A stretch of DNA of 64,000 nt from Caldilineaceae bacterium (GTDB lineage: Bacteria; Chloroflexota; Anaerolineae; Caldilineales; Caldilineaceae): positions 81,448 through 145,447 of the forward strand of contig JAJEDI010000075.1 in NCBI GenBank assembly GCA_022821585.1. The letters are read 5' to 3'. The position numbers were made by a program, and so were the translations under genes. Positions 16,776 to 24,270 of the stretch are shown here, piece by piece. The notes beneath the pieces were generated by a model. It worked only from the letters and a program-made list of their open reading frames with translations. It did not search any database and was not told the origin of the DNA. Positions within the stretch are counted from its first letter, which is position 1. Every line of letters begins with the position of its first letter.

Positions 16776-16964
16776 TCAGAACGATTCATCATTCCAGTGT
16801 TCTTCATCTCCGAAGGTCTCCATGTGAAACTGAATCGCAGATGTGATGTCTGCCACTGCCTCTTCAAAAGAATCCCACTCGCCAACGATAGTGCCCTTCA
16901 AGCCAACTGCATAGGCGACATAGACGTCTACATGCTTTTCGACTATGACTTCAAGTAGACGCAT
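16776..16964 (-). CDS. HicB-like antitoxin without a visible toxin partner
   Basis: Predicted 62-aa protein. The arrangement VEKHVDVYVAYAVGLKGTIV, then GEWDSFEEAVADITSAIQFH, matches small HicB/DUF1902-type antitoxins (a beta-hairpin with G-x-W/G, then a helix). An AGAGGAGAAGAG SD precedes the ATG at 16964, which supports it as a real gene. I found no HicA-like ORF within several hundred bases on either side. It could be an orphan antitoxin, a decayed pair, or a stand-alone regulator. It is unlike the hicB at 6915 in length and sequence. Confidence 0.68.
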   Translation of the reverse strand: MRLLEVIVEKHVDVYVAYAVGLKGTIVGEWDSFEEAVADITSAIQFHMETFGDEEHWNDESF

Positions 16965-17091
16965 CCGACACTCTTCTCCTCTGAATATGGATAAGCATCG
17001 GTCCGCGAAATCTGTGGGTTTCGAAGCCCCCCCTTGCAGAAATCTCCCGGTCTACCTGTTCTGAGCACGGTCACGCTACCCATCCTGTTCG

Positions 17092-17889
17092 TCACTGTCC
17101 GGCGACAATTGGGTGAATCTCATGCTCCCAGGGGCCGCCCACCTCCATTTCTTCGTCGGCCCCCGCCGCGTCACCGCCTCCCGTAAAGCGCGTATAGTCC
17201 GGAATGTAGATGATGGCGAAGGCCCGTCGCGGTGTCTCAGTGCGGTTGGGACCGGCGTAGTGAAACGTGCATCCATGGTGAAATGTAACGCCGCCAGCCC
17301 CCATCGGCATCGCCACCGGTTCCGGCACTTCAAAGCCCTGCTCCTTGAAACGGTCAACCACACTGTCGTCCTCGTCGGTCAGACTGATTGGGTCCAACCT
17401 GCCATGACTGTGCGAACCGGGAACAAAGTGCAGACAGCCGTTCTCGACGCTCACGTCGTCCACCGCAATCCAGGCAGACAGCGCACCAACCGGGTCCATC
17501 GGCCAGTAAGGGGCGTCCTGGTGCCAGTTGGTCTGCTTGCTCTCCTGTCCCGGCGGCTTGATCATCGCGTGGTCATGGTAGATGCGCACGTGCTGGCAGC
17601 GGCTCAGCTGACGCGCGTACTCGCCCAAACGCGAGTCGAACGCGATCTCCTTCGCCTGTGGGTAATCGGTCCACAGATTGACCATCTGGTTGAAGACGCG
17701 TTCATAGTCTTCGGAGTGGCGGCCCCCTCCTTCGGCTCCAACGATGCGGTCGCGCTCAATAGCGACAGCACTGTCCAGCGCCTGGCGCAGGGACGCAATC
17801 TCCTCCTGCGAAAAGAAGCTGTGATATTGAATGTAGCCGTTGTTCTGGAAGAACTCTACCTCGGCAGGGTCAACGACAATCTCCGGCAT
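17092..17889 (-). CDS. Phytanoyl-CoA dioxygenase (PhyH) family protein
   Basis: Predicted 265-aa Fe(II)/2-oxoglutarate-dependent oxygenase. The facial triad is visible: His123 and Asp125 in WHQDAPYW, and a distal His in FHHGCTFHYAG (His210 more likely than His204); an Arg follows in PRRAFAIIY for 2-oxoglutarate. Bacterial members hydroxylate small molecules and are seldom phytanoyl-CoA enzymes. The ATG at 17889 has an AGGA SD. It ends the minus-strand unit DegT - OppB - OppC - PhyH, 77 bp after the permease gene, so its substrate may be what the transporter imports. Confidence 0.85.
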   Translation of the reverse strand: MPEIVVDPAEVEFFQNNGYIQYHSFFSQEEIASLRQALDSAVAIERDRIVGAEGGGRHSEDYERVFNQMVNLWTDYPQAKEIAFDSRLGEYARQLSRCQHVRIYHDHAMIKPPGQESKQTNWHQDAPYWPMDPVGALSAWIAVDDVSVENGCLHFVPGSHSHGRLDPISLTDEDDSVVDRFKEQGFEVPEPVAMPMGAGGVTFHHGCTFHYAGPNRTETPRRAFAIIYIPDYTRFTGGGDAAGADEEMEVGGPWEHEIHPIVAGQ

Positions 17890-17966
17890 ATCTCTGTGTC
17901 CTGTTTGATGAGTGAATTACTGTAGGGAAGCTCTTGCTCGTGAGCCGATTCCCGCTTCATCGTTTC

Positions 17967-19130
17967 TTACCGGGCATAGGGATCGGCCGCATCGCGCAGG
18001 CCGTCGCCCACAAAATTGAAGGCCAGCACTGCAATCACCACCAGCAGCCCCGGGGTGAGCAGCCATGGCGCCAACACCACCGCCTGCAAGTTCTGCGCCT
18101 CGCGCAACAGCACGCCCCAACTGAGTGCCGGCGGTCGCATGCCCAATCCCAGAAAGCTGAGACTGGTCTCGCTCAGAATCATCGACGGAACAGCCAGAGT
18201 CAGTGAGGCAATAATATGGCTGAGGAACGAAGGCGTCATGTGGCGTACTATAATGCGGCCCTCCGATGCGCCGGCAAAGCGTGCCGCCTGCACAAAGTCC
18301 TCTTCTCGCAATGACAGAAAGCGCCCGCGCACGACCCGCGCCAGCCCGGTCCAGCCGATCAGGGAGAGAATGATCGTAATGGCGAAATAGACCCTCGTCA
18401 CCGGCCATTCTTTGGGAATCGCCGCGCTCAGCGCCAACCACAGCGGTATGCTGGGCATCGCCCGGATGAACTCGATGATACGCTGGATTAATATGTCGGC
18501 CGTTCCTCCGTAGTAACCGGAGATTCCGCCGATCAGGACGCCCAATACAAAGCTGAGAATTACGCCCACCAGCCCTATCGATACGGAAATCCGCGTCGCT
18601 GCCAGCAAGCGGGACAGCACGTCTCGCCCCAACCGGTCTGCGCCCAAAAGGAAGACCGTGCTTTCGTTGCTTTCAAGCCCGAACAGATGCAGATCGGTCT
18701 CCATCAAGCCCCAGAACTTGTAGGGATCGCCATGCACCATGAATCTGATCGGATACTTGACCGACTCGTCCACTTCAAAAATCTTACGAAAAGTCTCCGG
18801 ATCTCGCCCACTTTTGAATCCGTACACAAAAGGGGGAAAATGGAGCCCTTCCTCATCGAAAAACTGCAGCAACTGCGGCGGAGCGTAGGCCGACTGCACG
18901 TCGTGGCGCAGCGGATCGTAAGGCGCCAGAAACTCCCACGTGAGAGCCGCCAGATAGAGCAGTATCAGCACCACACTGCTCAACAGCGCCATCCTATGCC
19001 GGCGAAAGCGCCACCACATCAACTGCCGCGGAGATGCGACAAAGATCCGTTCTCTCTCGCTCGGGACCTCGTCAAACTCCGGATCGTCCGGAAAAGAGTT
19101 GCCGGTCTCTGCGGCGAAGTCCTGCGTCAT
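17967..19130 (-). CDS. OppC/DppC-type ABC transporter permease, pair 1
   Basis: Predicted 387-aa inner-membrane permease of the peptide/nickel/oligosaccharide (BPD_transp_1) family. A cytoplasmic N-terminus precedes the first membrane segment (about residues 45-70), followed by an unusually long extracytoplasmic insert. That insert includes GDPYKFWGLMETDLHLFG and runs to about residue 150. The transmembrane core has the GADRLGRDVLSRL entry and the EAA-type loop LREEDFVQAARFAGASEGRI. Such inserts are known from oligosaccharide importers. The ATG at 19130 with an AGGGAG SD is chosen over a GTG at 19169. Its partner permease lies 58 bp upstream; no ATPase follows. Confidence 0.87.
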   Translation of the reverse strand: MTQDFAAETGNSFPDDPEFDEVPSERERIFVASPRQLMWWRFRRHRMALLSSVVLILLYLAALTWEFLAPYDPLRHDVQSAYAPPQLLQFFDEEGLHFPPFVYGFKSGRDPETFRKIFEVDESVKYPIRFMVHGDPYKFWGLMETDLHLFGLESNESTVFLLGADRLGRDVLSRLLAATRISVSIGLVGVILSFVLGVLIGGISGYYGGTADILIQRIIEFIRAMPSIPLWLALSAAIPKEWPVTRVYFAITIILSLIGWTGLARVVRGRFLSLREEDFVQAARFAGASEGRIIVRHMTPSFLSHIIASLTLAVPSMILSETSLSFLGLGMRPPALSWGVLLREAQNLQAVVLAPWLLTPGLLVVIAVLAFNFVGDGLRDAADPYAR

Positions 19131-19188
19131 GGATTCTCCCTGCGCGGCGCGGGGTTCCAGATGTGACACTCTGTTTCCAGCCGCCGGC

Positions 19189-20178
19189 TCACTGCGTTTC
19201 CATCCGGATTCGCGGATCGAGAACGGCCAATAGCAGGTCCGAGATCAACGTGCCCACGACCGTCAGTACACTTAACATCAGCAGGAAGCTGGCCGCCAGA
19301 TACATGTCCTGCGTCATCAGCGCCCCCAGCAGCATCGGCCCCGTGGTTGGCAGACTCAAGACGACCGATACGATCGTGGCCCCCGAAATCAGATTCGGCA
19401 GCGTCCAGCCGACCGTGCTGACAAAAGGGTTGAGCGCCACGCGCACCGGATATTTTCGCACCAGGACCCGCTCTCTCAGTCCCTTCGCCCTGGCGGTTTC
19501 TACATAGGGTTTGTTCAACTCGTCCAACAAATTTGCCCGCATCGTGCGGATCATTTCGGCAGTGCCCGCCGTACCCAGGATGATCAAAGGCAGCCACAGG
19601 TGCGTGATCATGTCGAGGAACTTTGCCAGGCTCCACGGCGCCGCCCGGTACTCCTGCGAAAAGAGCCCGCTCAGCCGCAGACCGAACTGATCGAACGCGT
19701 ACCACATGATCACCAGCGCAATCAGGAAATTGGGCAGTCCCAGACCGATAAAGCCCAGGGTGGTGAATATGTAGTCGCCAACTGAATACTGGTTGACCGC
19801 CGAATAGACCCCGATCAGAAAGCCGACAACCCACGTGAACAGGATAGTCGACAGGCTGATGAAGAAAGTCAGGGCCAGCCGCTCCCAGATCAGGTTTTCG
19901 ACCGGCACATTCCATTCGAAGGAAAAGCCAAAATTGCCGCGCAGGATATTGGTCAGCCACTGCAGGTAACGCAGGGGAGCGGGCTTGTCGAGGCCGAACT
20001 GCTTGCGTAACGCCTCGAGCCGTTCCTGGTCGACAGGGTCACCCCCGGCCGCCAGGTTGGCCGCGTAGGCGTCCAGGTAGTCGCCCGGCGGCAACTCGAT
20101 CACCAGGAATGTGACGATGGTGATAAAGAAGAGCGTCGGTATCAGAAGCAGGATTCTGCGTACGATGAACGCGATCAT
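19189..20178 (-). CDS. OppB/DppB-type ABC transporter permease, pair 1
   Basis: Predicted 329-aa permease, about six membrane segments, opening with IAFIVRRILLLIPTLFFITI. The typical ELPPGDYLD motif follows, then LRKQFGLDKPAPLRYLQWL and an EAA loop (YVETARAKGLRERVLV). It pairs with the OppC-type permease 17967-19130 in a binding-protein-dependent importer. The ATG at 20178 has only a weak SD; the 29-residue upstream extension from a TTG is not membrane-like and is rejected. It is a close paralogue of the permease at 24271-25257, which faces the other way. No ATPase or binding protein gene lies in this unit. Confidence 0.86.
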   Translation of the reverse strand: MIAFIVRRILLLIPTLFFITIVTFLVIELPPGDYLDAYAANLAAGGDPVDQERLEALRKQFGLDKPAPLRYLQWLTNILRGNFGFSFEWNVPVENLIWERLALTFFISLSTILFTWVVGFLIGVYSAVNQYSVGDYIFTTLGFIGLGLPNFLIALVIMWYAFDQFGLRLSGLFSQEYRAAPWSLAKFLDMITHLWLPLIILGTAGTAEMIRTMRANLLDELNKPYVETARAKGLRERVLVRKYPVRVALNPFVSTVGWTLPNLISGATIVSVVLSLPTTGPMLLGALMTQDMYLAASFLLMLSVLTVVGTLISDLLLAVLDPRIRMETQ

Positions 20179-20358
20179 TTCGCCGCTGACTGTGAGTGTA
20201 GGACCGACGAGCTTGCAGTGCGCGGGGCGGTTGGCATTATATACGTTCTGGAATGGGAAAAGCAAACGGGTCGTCCCGGCGGGCCAGGGATACCTGGGCT
20301 TCGGATACCCGCCGAAACACTGACTGCCGGGGCGGGTTGAGGTGAAAGCTGCAACGAC

Positions 20359-20475
20359 CTAACCCTTGATTCCGGTGATGACGACGCCCTGGATGAAGTA
20401 GCGCTTGGCAACAGAGAAGGCTGCCAAGAGCGGGACGTTCGACACAAGTGTCCTGCCCGTCAGCGGCCCAAGTCT
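20359..20475 (-). pseudogene. Relic of the C-terminus of a carbohydrate (CUT1, MalG-like) permease
   Basis: The minus strand encodes a tail ending FSVAKRYFIQGVVITGIKG then TAG. This is the signature end of MalG/UgpE-type sugar permeases, usually of the form Q-R-Y-F-V-Q-G-x-x-x-G-x-x-K-G. Only about 30-38 codons match; upstream the frame runs into unrelated sequence overlapping the DegT stop region, and no start or transmembrane core is present. It lies between the DegT gene and the OppB-type permease, the position of a lost transporter gene. The boundary at the 5' side is approximate. Confidence 0.65.
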
Positions 20476-20498
20476 GGCGTAGCTGTCGCCGCCCCCCA

Positions 20499-21707
20499 TC
20501 ACGCCTCGCATCGCACCCGTTCCACCGCGTCCCACAAGGCTGCCGCCATGTACTCGTTCTCGGCTTCCGTCATGAGCGGATGCAGGGCCATACAGAATAA
20601 GCGCGCGCTCAGCTCCTCGGAAAGAGGCAGTTCCTGGCCGGCCGTCTGCTCGCGTATAAACGGGGAATCGGCGTAGACAGCTCGATTGTAGACGCCGCAA
20701 CCAATCCCGTGCTCCTCTTCCACGATGCGCATTACCCTGTCTCGCTTTTCCCCGGCCCAAGCGCGCGGCACCAGCATCGTGTAAAGATAGTAGGTGTGTT
20801 CATAACCGGGCGGCTCATAAGGCAGTGTCAGTTCGGGGATGCCTTGTAGCAGTTCGTCCCGCCGTCTGGCCGCCTTCACCCGCTGCGCAGTCATGTCGTC
20901 AAGACGCCGCAGCTGCACCAGCCCAACGGCCGCCTGAACCTTGGTCATCTTGTAGTTCGTTCCCCACCCGTCGTGCGCTCCCCCAAATTGCCTGATGCCG
21001 CGCAGCCGCAGCGCTGCCTCCGGGTCGTTCGTGGTGATCGCCCCGCCCTCCCCAAGCGTGGTCATCAGCTTCATCGTGTGGAAACTGAACACGGTCATCC
21101 AGCCCTTTGCGCCTATCTTCGTACCCATGTACCCGCCGGCGCCGGCGCGCGCCGCGTCGCCGATAACTTTGAGAGGACCGTGCCGCCGGTGAGGATAACG
21201 CTCGGCAATCTCGAGAAGCTCATCCATCGGCGCCGACAACCCGTTCATATGAACCGGGAAAATGGCGCGTGTGCGCGGTGTAATTCGCTTCTCCACGTCT
21301 GCCGGGTCCATGTTGAAAGTGCGGGGATCAACTTCGCACCACACCACCTGGCCCCGCTGCCCGATCACCGCTTGCGCCGCCGCACGAAAGTTGATCGCAG
21401 GGACGATCACCTCATCGCCCGGCTCCAAATCCAGGCACATCATCGCCATGTCCAGACCGGTACCGGCGCCGTTAATGGAAATCGCTTCAGCCGCCCCGCA
21501 ATACTCGGCAAAGGCTGCCTCGAAATCCAGGATCTCAGGGCAGATAAAACCGAATCCCACTGTGGTCGGATCCATTGAATCGCGGATCGCCTTCGTCGCA
21601 GCCTCGATTTCCTCTTCGGTATACCATCCCCCCAACATCGGCTCTGCAGGCCAGTACGGCCCCGGTCGACCTCGGGCCAGAATTTCCTTGCGGCGGCTTT
21701 CGTCCAT
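20499..21707 (-). CDS. DegT/DnrJ/EryC1/StrS-family PLP aminotransferase
   Basis: Predicted 402-aa fold-type I PLP enzyme. Key sites are Asp184 (VIGDAARAG) and the PLP lysine, Lys213, in FSFHTMKLMTTLGEGG. Such enzymes transfer an amino group to keto sugars, usually nucleotide-linked, or act as dehydratases. The ATG at 21707 has an AAGGAGAG SD. It is the first gene of the minus-strand unit containing the OppBC-type permeases and PhyH. An aminotransferase at the head of an importer unit suggests an amino-sugar substrate or product, but the reaction cannot be specified. Confidence 0.87.
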   Translation of the reverse strand: MDESRRKEILARGRPGPYWPAEPMLGGWYTEEEIEAATKAIRDSMDPTTVGFGFICPEILDFEAAFAEYCGAAEAISINGAGTGLDMAMMCLDLEPGDEVIVPAINFRAAAQAVIGQRGQVVWCEVDPRTFNMDPADVEKRITPRTRAIFPVHMNGLSAPMDELLEIAERYPHRRHGPLKVIGDAARAGAGGYMGTKIGAKGWMTVFSFHTMKLMTTLGEGGAITTNDPEAALRLRGIRQFGGAHDGWGTNYKMTKVQAAVGLVQLRRLDDMTAQRVKAARRRDELLQGIPELTLPYEPPGYEHTYYLYTMLVPRAWAGEKRDRVMRIVEEEHGIGCGVYNRAVYADSPFIREQTAGQELPLSEELSARLFCMALHPLMTEAENEYMAAALWDAVERVRCEA

Positions 21708-22178
21708 GGCTTTGAACTCTCCTTCCTGACGAGCCTACTCCGGCAGAGCGGTTGACGCGACTCCCTCCGAGGTTCCGGCACGCGATCGAAGCCGGGTCGC
21801 TAGTTCCGACCGGCTCAAAACGCGCACACCAGGCCTCCGGATAGGCCTGATGGTCGTTCCAAGGGCGTTGCAACTGGAGAACCCTGCAGCCAGGGTTCTC
21901 CGGCACGAAGTGTTGGATTCCTGCATGGGTGAGGCGCCCTCCCTTCTTGGCAAGAGCCACCGGGACAAGCAGCGCTATTTTCCCATATCCCTTTTGCCTG
22001 AACAAACTGTCTCAAAACACGGCCCAAACGGTTTGCCTTGCCCTGTCCGCTTGTGCAAAGCTATACGCCTGCTGCGCTTGGCCGCTAACGCAGCCACCTT
22101 ATCGAAGTTGCAACTCAGCTTCGGGACAGGCTGTGGCCGCAGGAGATTCATGAGCCACACCGCAATGAGGATACCGAA
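21708..22178. other. 470-bp intergenic region between divergent genes
   Basis: No credible gene. It contains a perfect 11-bp-stem hairpin (21876-21901) and a modest plus-strand promoter candidate, TTGCCC-18-TATACG (22038-22067), reading toward the hypothetical gene at 22179. The minus-strand promoter for DegT could not be placed. Confidence 0.55.
21876..21901. repeat. Perfect 11-bp inverted repeat (hairpin)
   Basis: GGAGAACCCTG and CAGGGTTCTCC flank the 4-base loop CAGC. No T-tract follows on either strand, so it is not a classical terminator. It lies about 170 bp upstream of the DegT start and 280 bp upstream of the plus-strand hypothetical gene. It could be an operator, an attenuator hairpin or a structural element. 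Confidence 0.6.
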
Positions 22179-22991
22179 ATGTCATTCAATCACCCTTTCC
22201 CACCCACCAGACCGTCCATTTCGATTACAGAAAGCGCCAACAAGATAACGCAGCTCGACCTCCCCGAACTGCAATGGTGGCCCATAGTTCCCTCCCTCGG
22301 CCACCATGCGATGCAGGCCACCTACGAGGCAGATACACTGGAATTAAGCGCGGTGACCGAAATTAGGGCAACCAGCCTGGCCAGGATTCATAACCGGGAC
22401 TGCGTCGAGCTCGCGGTGCGGGAACGAGCGATACGGGAAGACTGGGATGTGCCCGGCAGTCCCCAGCTCTTCTATGCAAGCCTCGACGAGAAGGAGACAA
22501 GATGGCTCGGCGTTGTCCTGCAGATGGACGAAAGAAAGGTGCTGCGTACCTTCAAGGACCAGGGGTTCGAGGCTGACTGGGGCCTTGGCGCCGGACGAAA
22601 GATCTGTGACGACGGCCGCTACCGGCCCCGGCCGGATGGCTCCTACCGCACGTCAGATCGGAAGGGTATTGGCGCGGGAACTTACGACGTAACGATTGGC
22701 GGCCGGACTTTCCACTGCCTGCGTGTTTGGGATACATTTGGCTCACCCCCGAGCGAACGCCGGGAATTGGCCGAAGCATTTATTGAAGAAAGTGGACGCG
22801 TCGTATTCTATCGCCAGTACCGGGGCCGGCAGATGGGTCCAGGGGACATCGACTGGGCGATCAAGTACCCGAAAAACGCGATGATCGTCATCGACGTCTG
22901 CGTCTATGTGCACTGCAACTGCACGGGCAGAGCGCATGATTTGATTACGAATACCGCCATCGGCGTCGATCTGCCGGGACTTACGTTCTGA
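22179..22991 (+). CDS. Hypothetical protein, 270 aa
   Basis: Not recognised. The ATG at 22179 follows GAGGATACCGAA, a usable SD, and codon usage looks like that of neighbouring genes. The protein is soluble with no signal peptide or membrane segment. The segment GTYDVTIGGRTFHCLRVWDT followed by EAFIEESGRVVFYRQYRG looks like a compact beta-rich domain, seen as a general layout in some uncharacterised bacterial proteins. A Cys-rich CVYVHCNC lies near the C-terminus (three Cys within eight residues) and could bind a metal. It sits between the DegT unit (divergent) and the BNR-protein gene. Function is unknown. Confidence 0.65.
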   Translation: MSFNHPFPPTRPSISITESANKITQLDLPELQWWPIVPSLGHHAMQATYEADTLELSAVTEIRATSLARIHNRDCVELAVRERAIREDWDVPGSPQLFYASLDEKETRWLGVVLQMDERKVLRTFKDQGFEADWGLGAGRKICDDGRYRPRPDGSYRTSDRKGIGAGTYDVTIGGRTFHCLRVWDTFGSPPSERRELAEAFIEESGRVVFYRQYRGRQMGPGDIDWAIKYPKNAMIVIDVCVYVHCNCTGRAHDLITNTAIGVDLPGLTF

Positions 22992-23167
22992 CGAAGACAG
23001 AAGACGCCCCATCCGTCATAGAACATTCACGCAATATGCCCGATTTGGATGTAGACCACGCGACAATGCCCGTAAACTTCGAAGAATTGCCTCGGGAGTT
23101 CGAAGTGCGAAGTCTCCCCCTGCCCCCCCACGCCGGCTGACGCGATTCCCCACCCACCACCGCGCGT

Positions 23168-23195
23168 TTGACAACTGTCCAAACTTCCCTATAAT
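23168..23195 (+). promoter_or_regulatory. Consensus sigma70 promoter
   Basis: TTGACA (23168-23173), a 16-base spacer and TATAAT (23190-23195): both boxes match the sigma70 consensus exactly. Transcription should start near 23202, so the transcript would have only about a 12-base leader if the ATG at 23214 is used. It serves the BNR protein and probably the importer genes behind it. It needs a repressor to be kept off; see the palindrome at 23196-23210. Confidence 0.8.
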
Positions 23196-23210
23196 GCTGA
23201 CACTGTCAGC
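23196..23210. promoter_or_regulatory. Perfect operator-like palindrome over the transcription start
   Basis: GCTGACA-C-TGTCAGC is a perfect 7-bp inverted repeat immediately after the -10 box, covering the predicted start site. A second GACA-AC-TGTC (23170-23179) overlaps the -35 box, so two GACA/TGTC sites flank the promoter core. This is the layout of a repressor that blocks RNA polymerase. The regulator family is not known; no regulator gene is in the window. Confidence 0.65.
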
Positions 23211-23213
23211 CCA

Positions 23214-24251
23214 ATGCGCTGGTCGCAGTCCTCAGATCCGTACTTGTGTATTCTCACAAGAGCCGCATTCGTGCCCTCCATCCGAGTCAGTTCCGTACGT
23301 CAACTGATCAATGACGGCAATCACAACGCATTCACCGACCTGTGTCGCTTCGGTGATCGCCTCTACCTGACGTTCCGCAGTTGCCCCGATGGCCACATGC
23401 TCTTCTCGTCGTCGCGCATCGTCGTCATGGCAAGCGACGACGGAACGAAATGGTGTCAGGTCAATGCCTTCAGCGTCGCCAACAGGGATGTTCGCGATCC
23501 GCACTTTCTGGTCTATAAGGACAAACTGTTCGTCTACACGGGCGCTTGGTGGGTGACGCCCGGTAACGCCGAGGACAGGGACGTCAACGATCATCTCGGA
23601 TTCTGTGCCTGGAGCGAAGACGGCGAGAACTGGTACGGCCCGCGCATGTTGGACGGCACCCACGGCCATTACATCTGGCGCGCGGCCGCACATGACGAAA
23701 CGGCATACCTCAACGGCAGGCGCATTCGCAATTTCGACGTGTTGGCCCGACGCGATGAACCGCCGGAATCGATGGAGTCCTGGCTGCTGCACAGCGCAGA
23801 TGGATTCACTTGGTCGCCGCTCAGCCTGATTCAACCGGCCTACGGCGATGAGACCGCTCTGCTCTTCCAAAACGACAACGACCTGCTGGCGGTCGCTCGT
23901 GCCGGCGGACGTCCTGCCCAACTTTGTCGCTCCCGGGCTCCGTTCACAGACTGGGCGTGTACGGATCTGGACAGGCACATCGGCGGCCCGCTGCTGGCCC
24001 GCTGGGGAAACCAGATCCTGGTCGGCGGGCGCAAGCACACCAAGGACGGACCAGTCACCGCCCTGTACGAGTTGGTCGGCACAGGACTGAAGGAGATCGC
24101 CGTTCTGCCCAGTGGGGGTGACAACTCATACCCCGGCTTCGTCGAGCTGGGTCCGGAGCGGGCCTTGCTATCCTACTACTCAAGTCACGAGGGCAGCGGA
24201 ACCGGCTTGGCGCCCTCAGCCATCTATCTGGCTTCTCTGGAAAAACTCTGA
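23214..24251 (+). CDS. BNR-repeat/sialidase-like beta-propeller protein
   Basis: Predicted 345-aa soluble protein of the sialidase/glycosyl-hydrolase five- or six-bladed propeller class. Asp-box-like turns are visible (SDDGTKWCQV, SEDGENWYGP, SADGFTWSPL). It is more divergent than the two BNR proteins at 193-2796. The ATG at 23214 has no SD, and the promoter would leave almost no leader, so leaderless or non-SD initiation, or a GTG at 23271, are alternatives. It is followed 19 bp later by an importer permease gene, so it probably acts on the imported glycan. No signal peptide is evident. Confidence 0.72.
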   Translation: MRWSQSSDPYLCILTRAAFVPSIRVSSVRQLINDGNHNAFTDLCRFGDRLYLTFRSCPDGHMLFSSSRIVVMASDDGTKWCQVNAFSVANRDVRDPHFLVYKDKLFVYTGAWWVTPGNAEDRDVNDHLGFCAWSEDGENWYGPRMLDGTHGHYIWRAAAHDETAYLNGRRIRNFDVLARRDEPPESMESWLLHSADGFTWSPLSLIQPAYGDETALLFQNDNDLLAVARAGGRPAQLCRSRAPFTDWACTDLDRHIGGPLLARWGNQILVGGRKHTKDGPVTALYELVGTGLKEIAVLPSGGDNSYPGFVELGPERALLSYYSSHEGSGTGLAPSAIYLASLEKL

Positions 24252-24270
24252 CTCCTGGTCGATACCGAAA

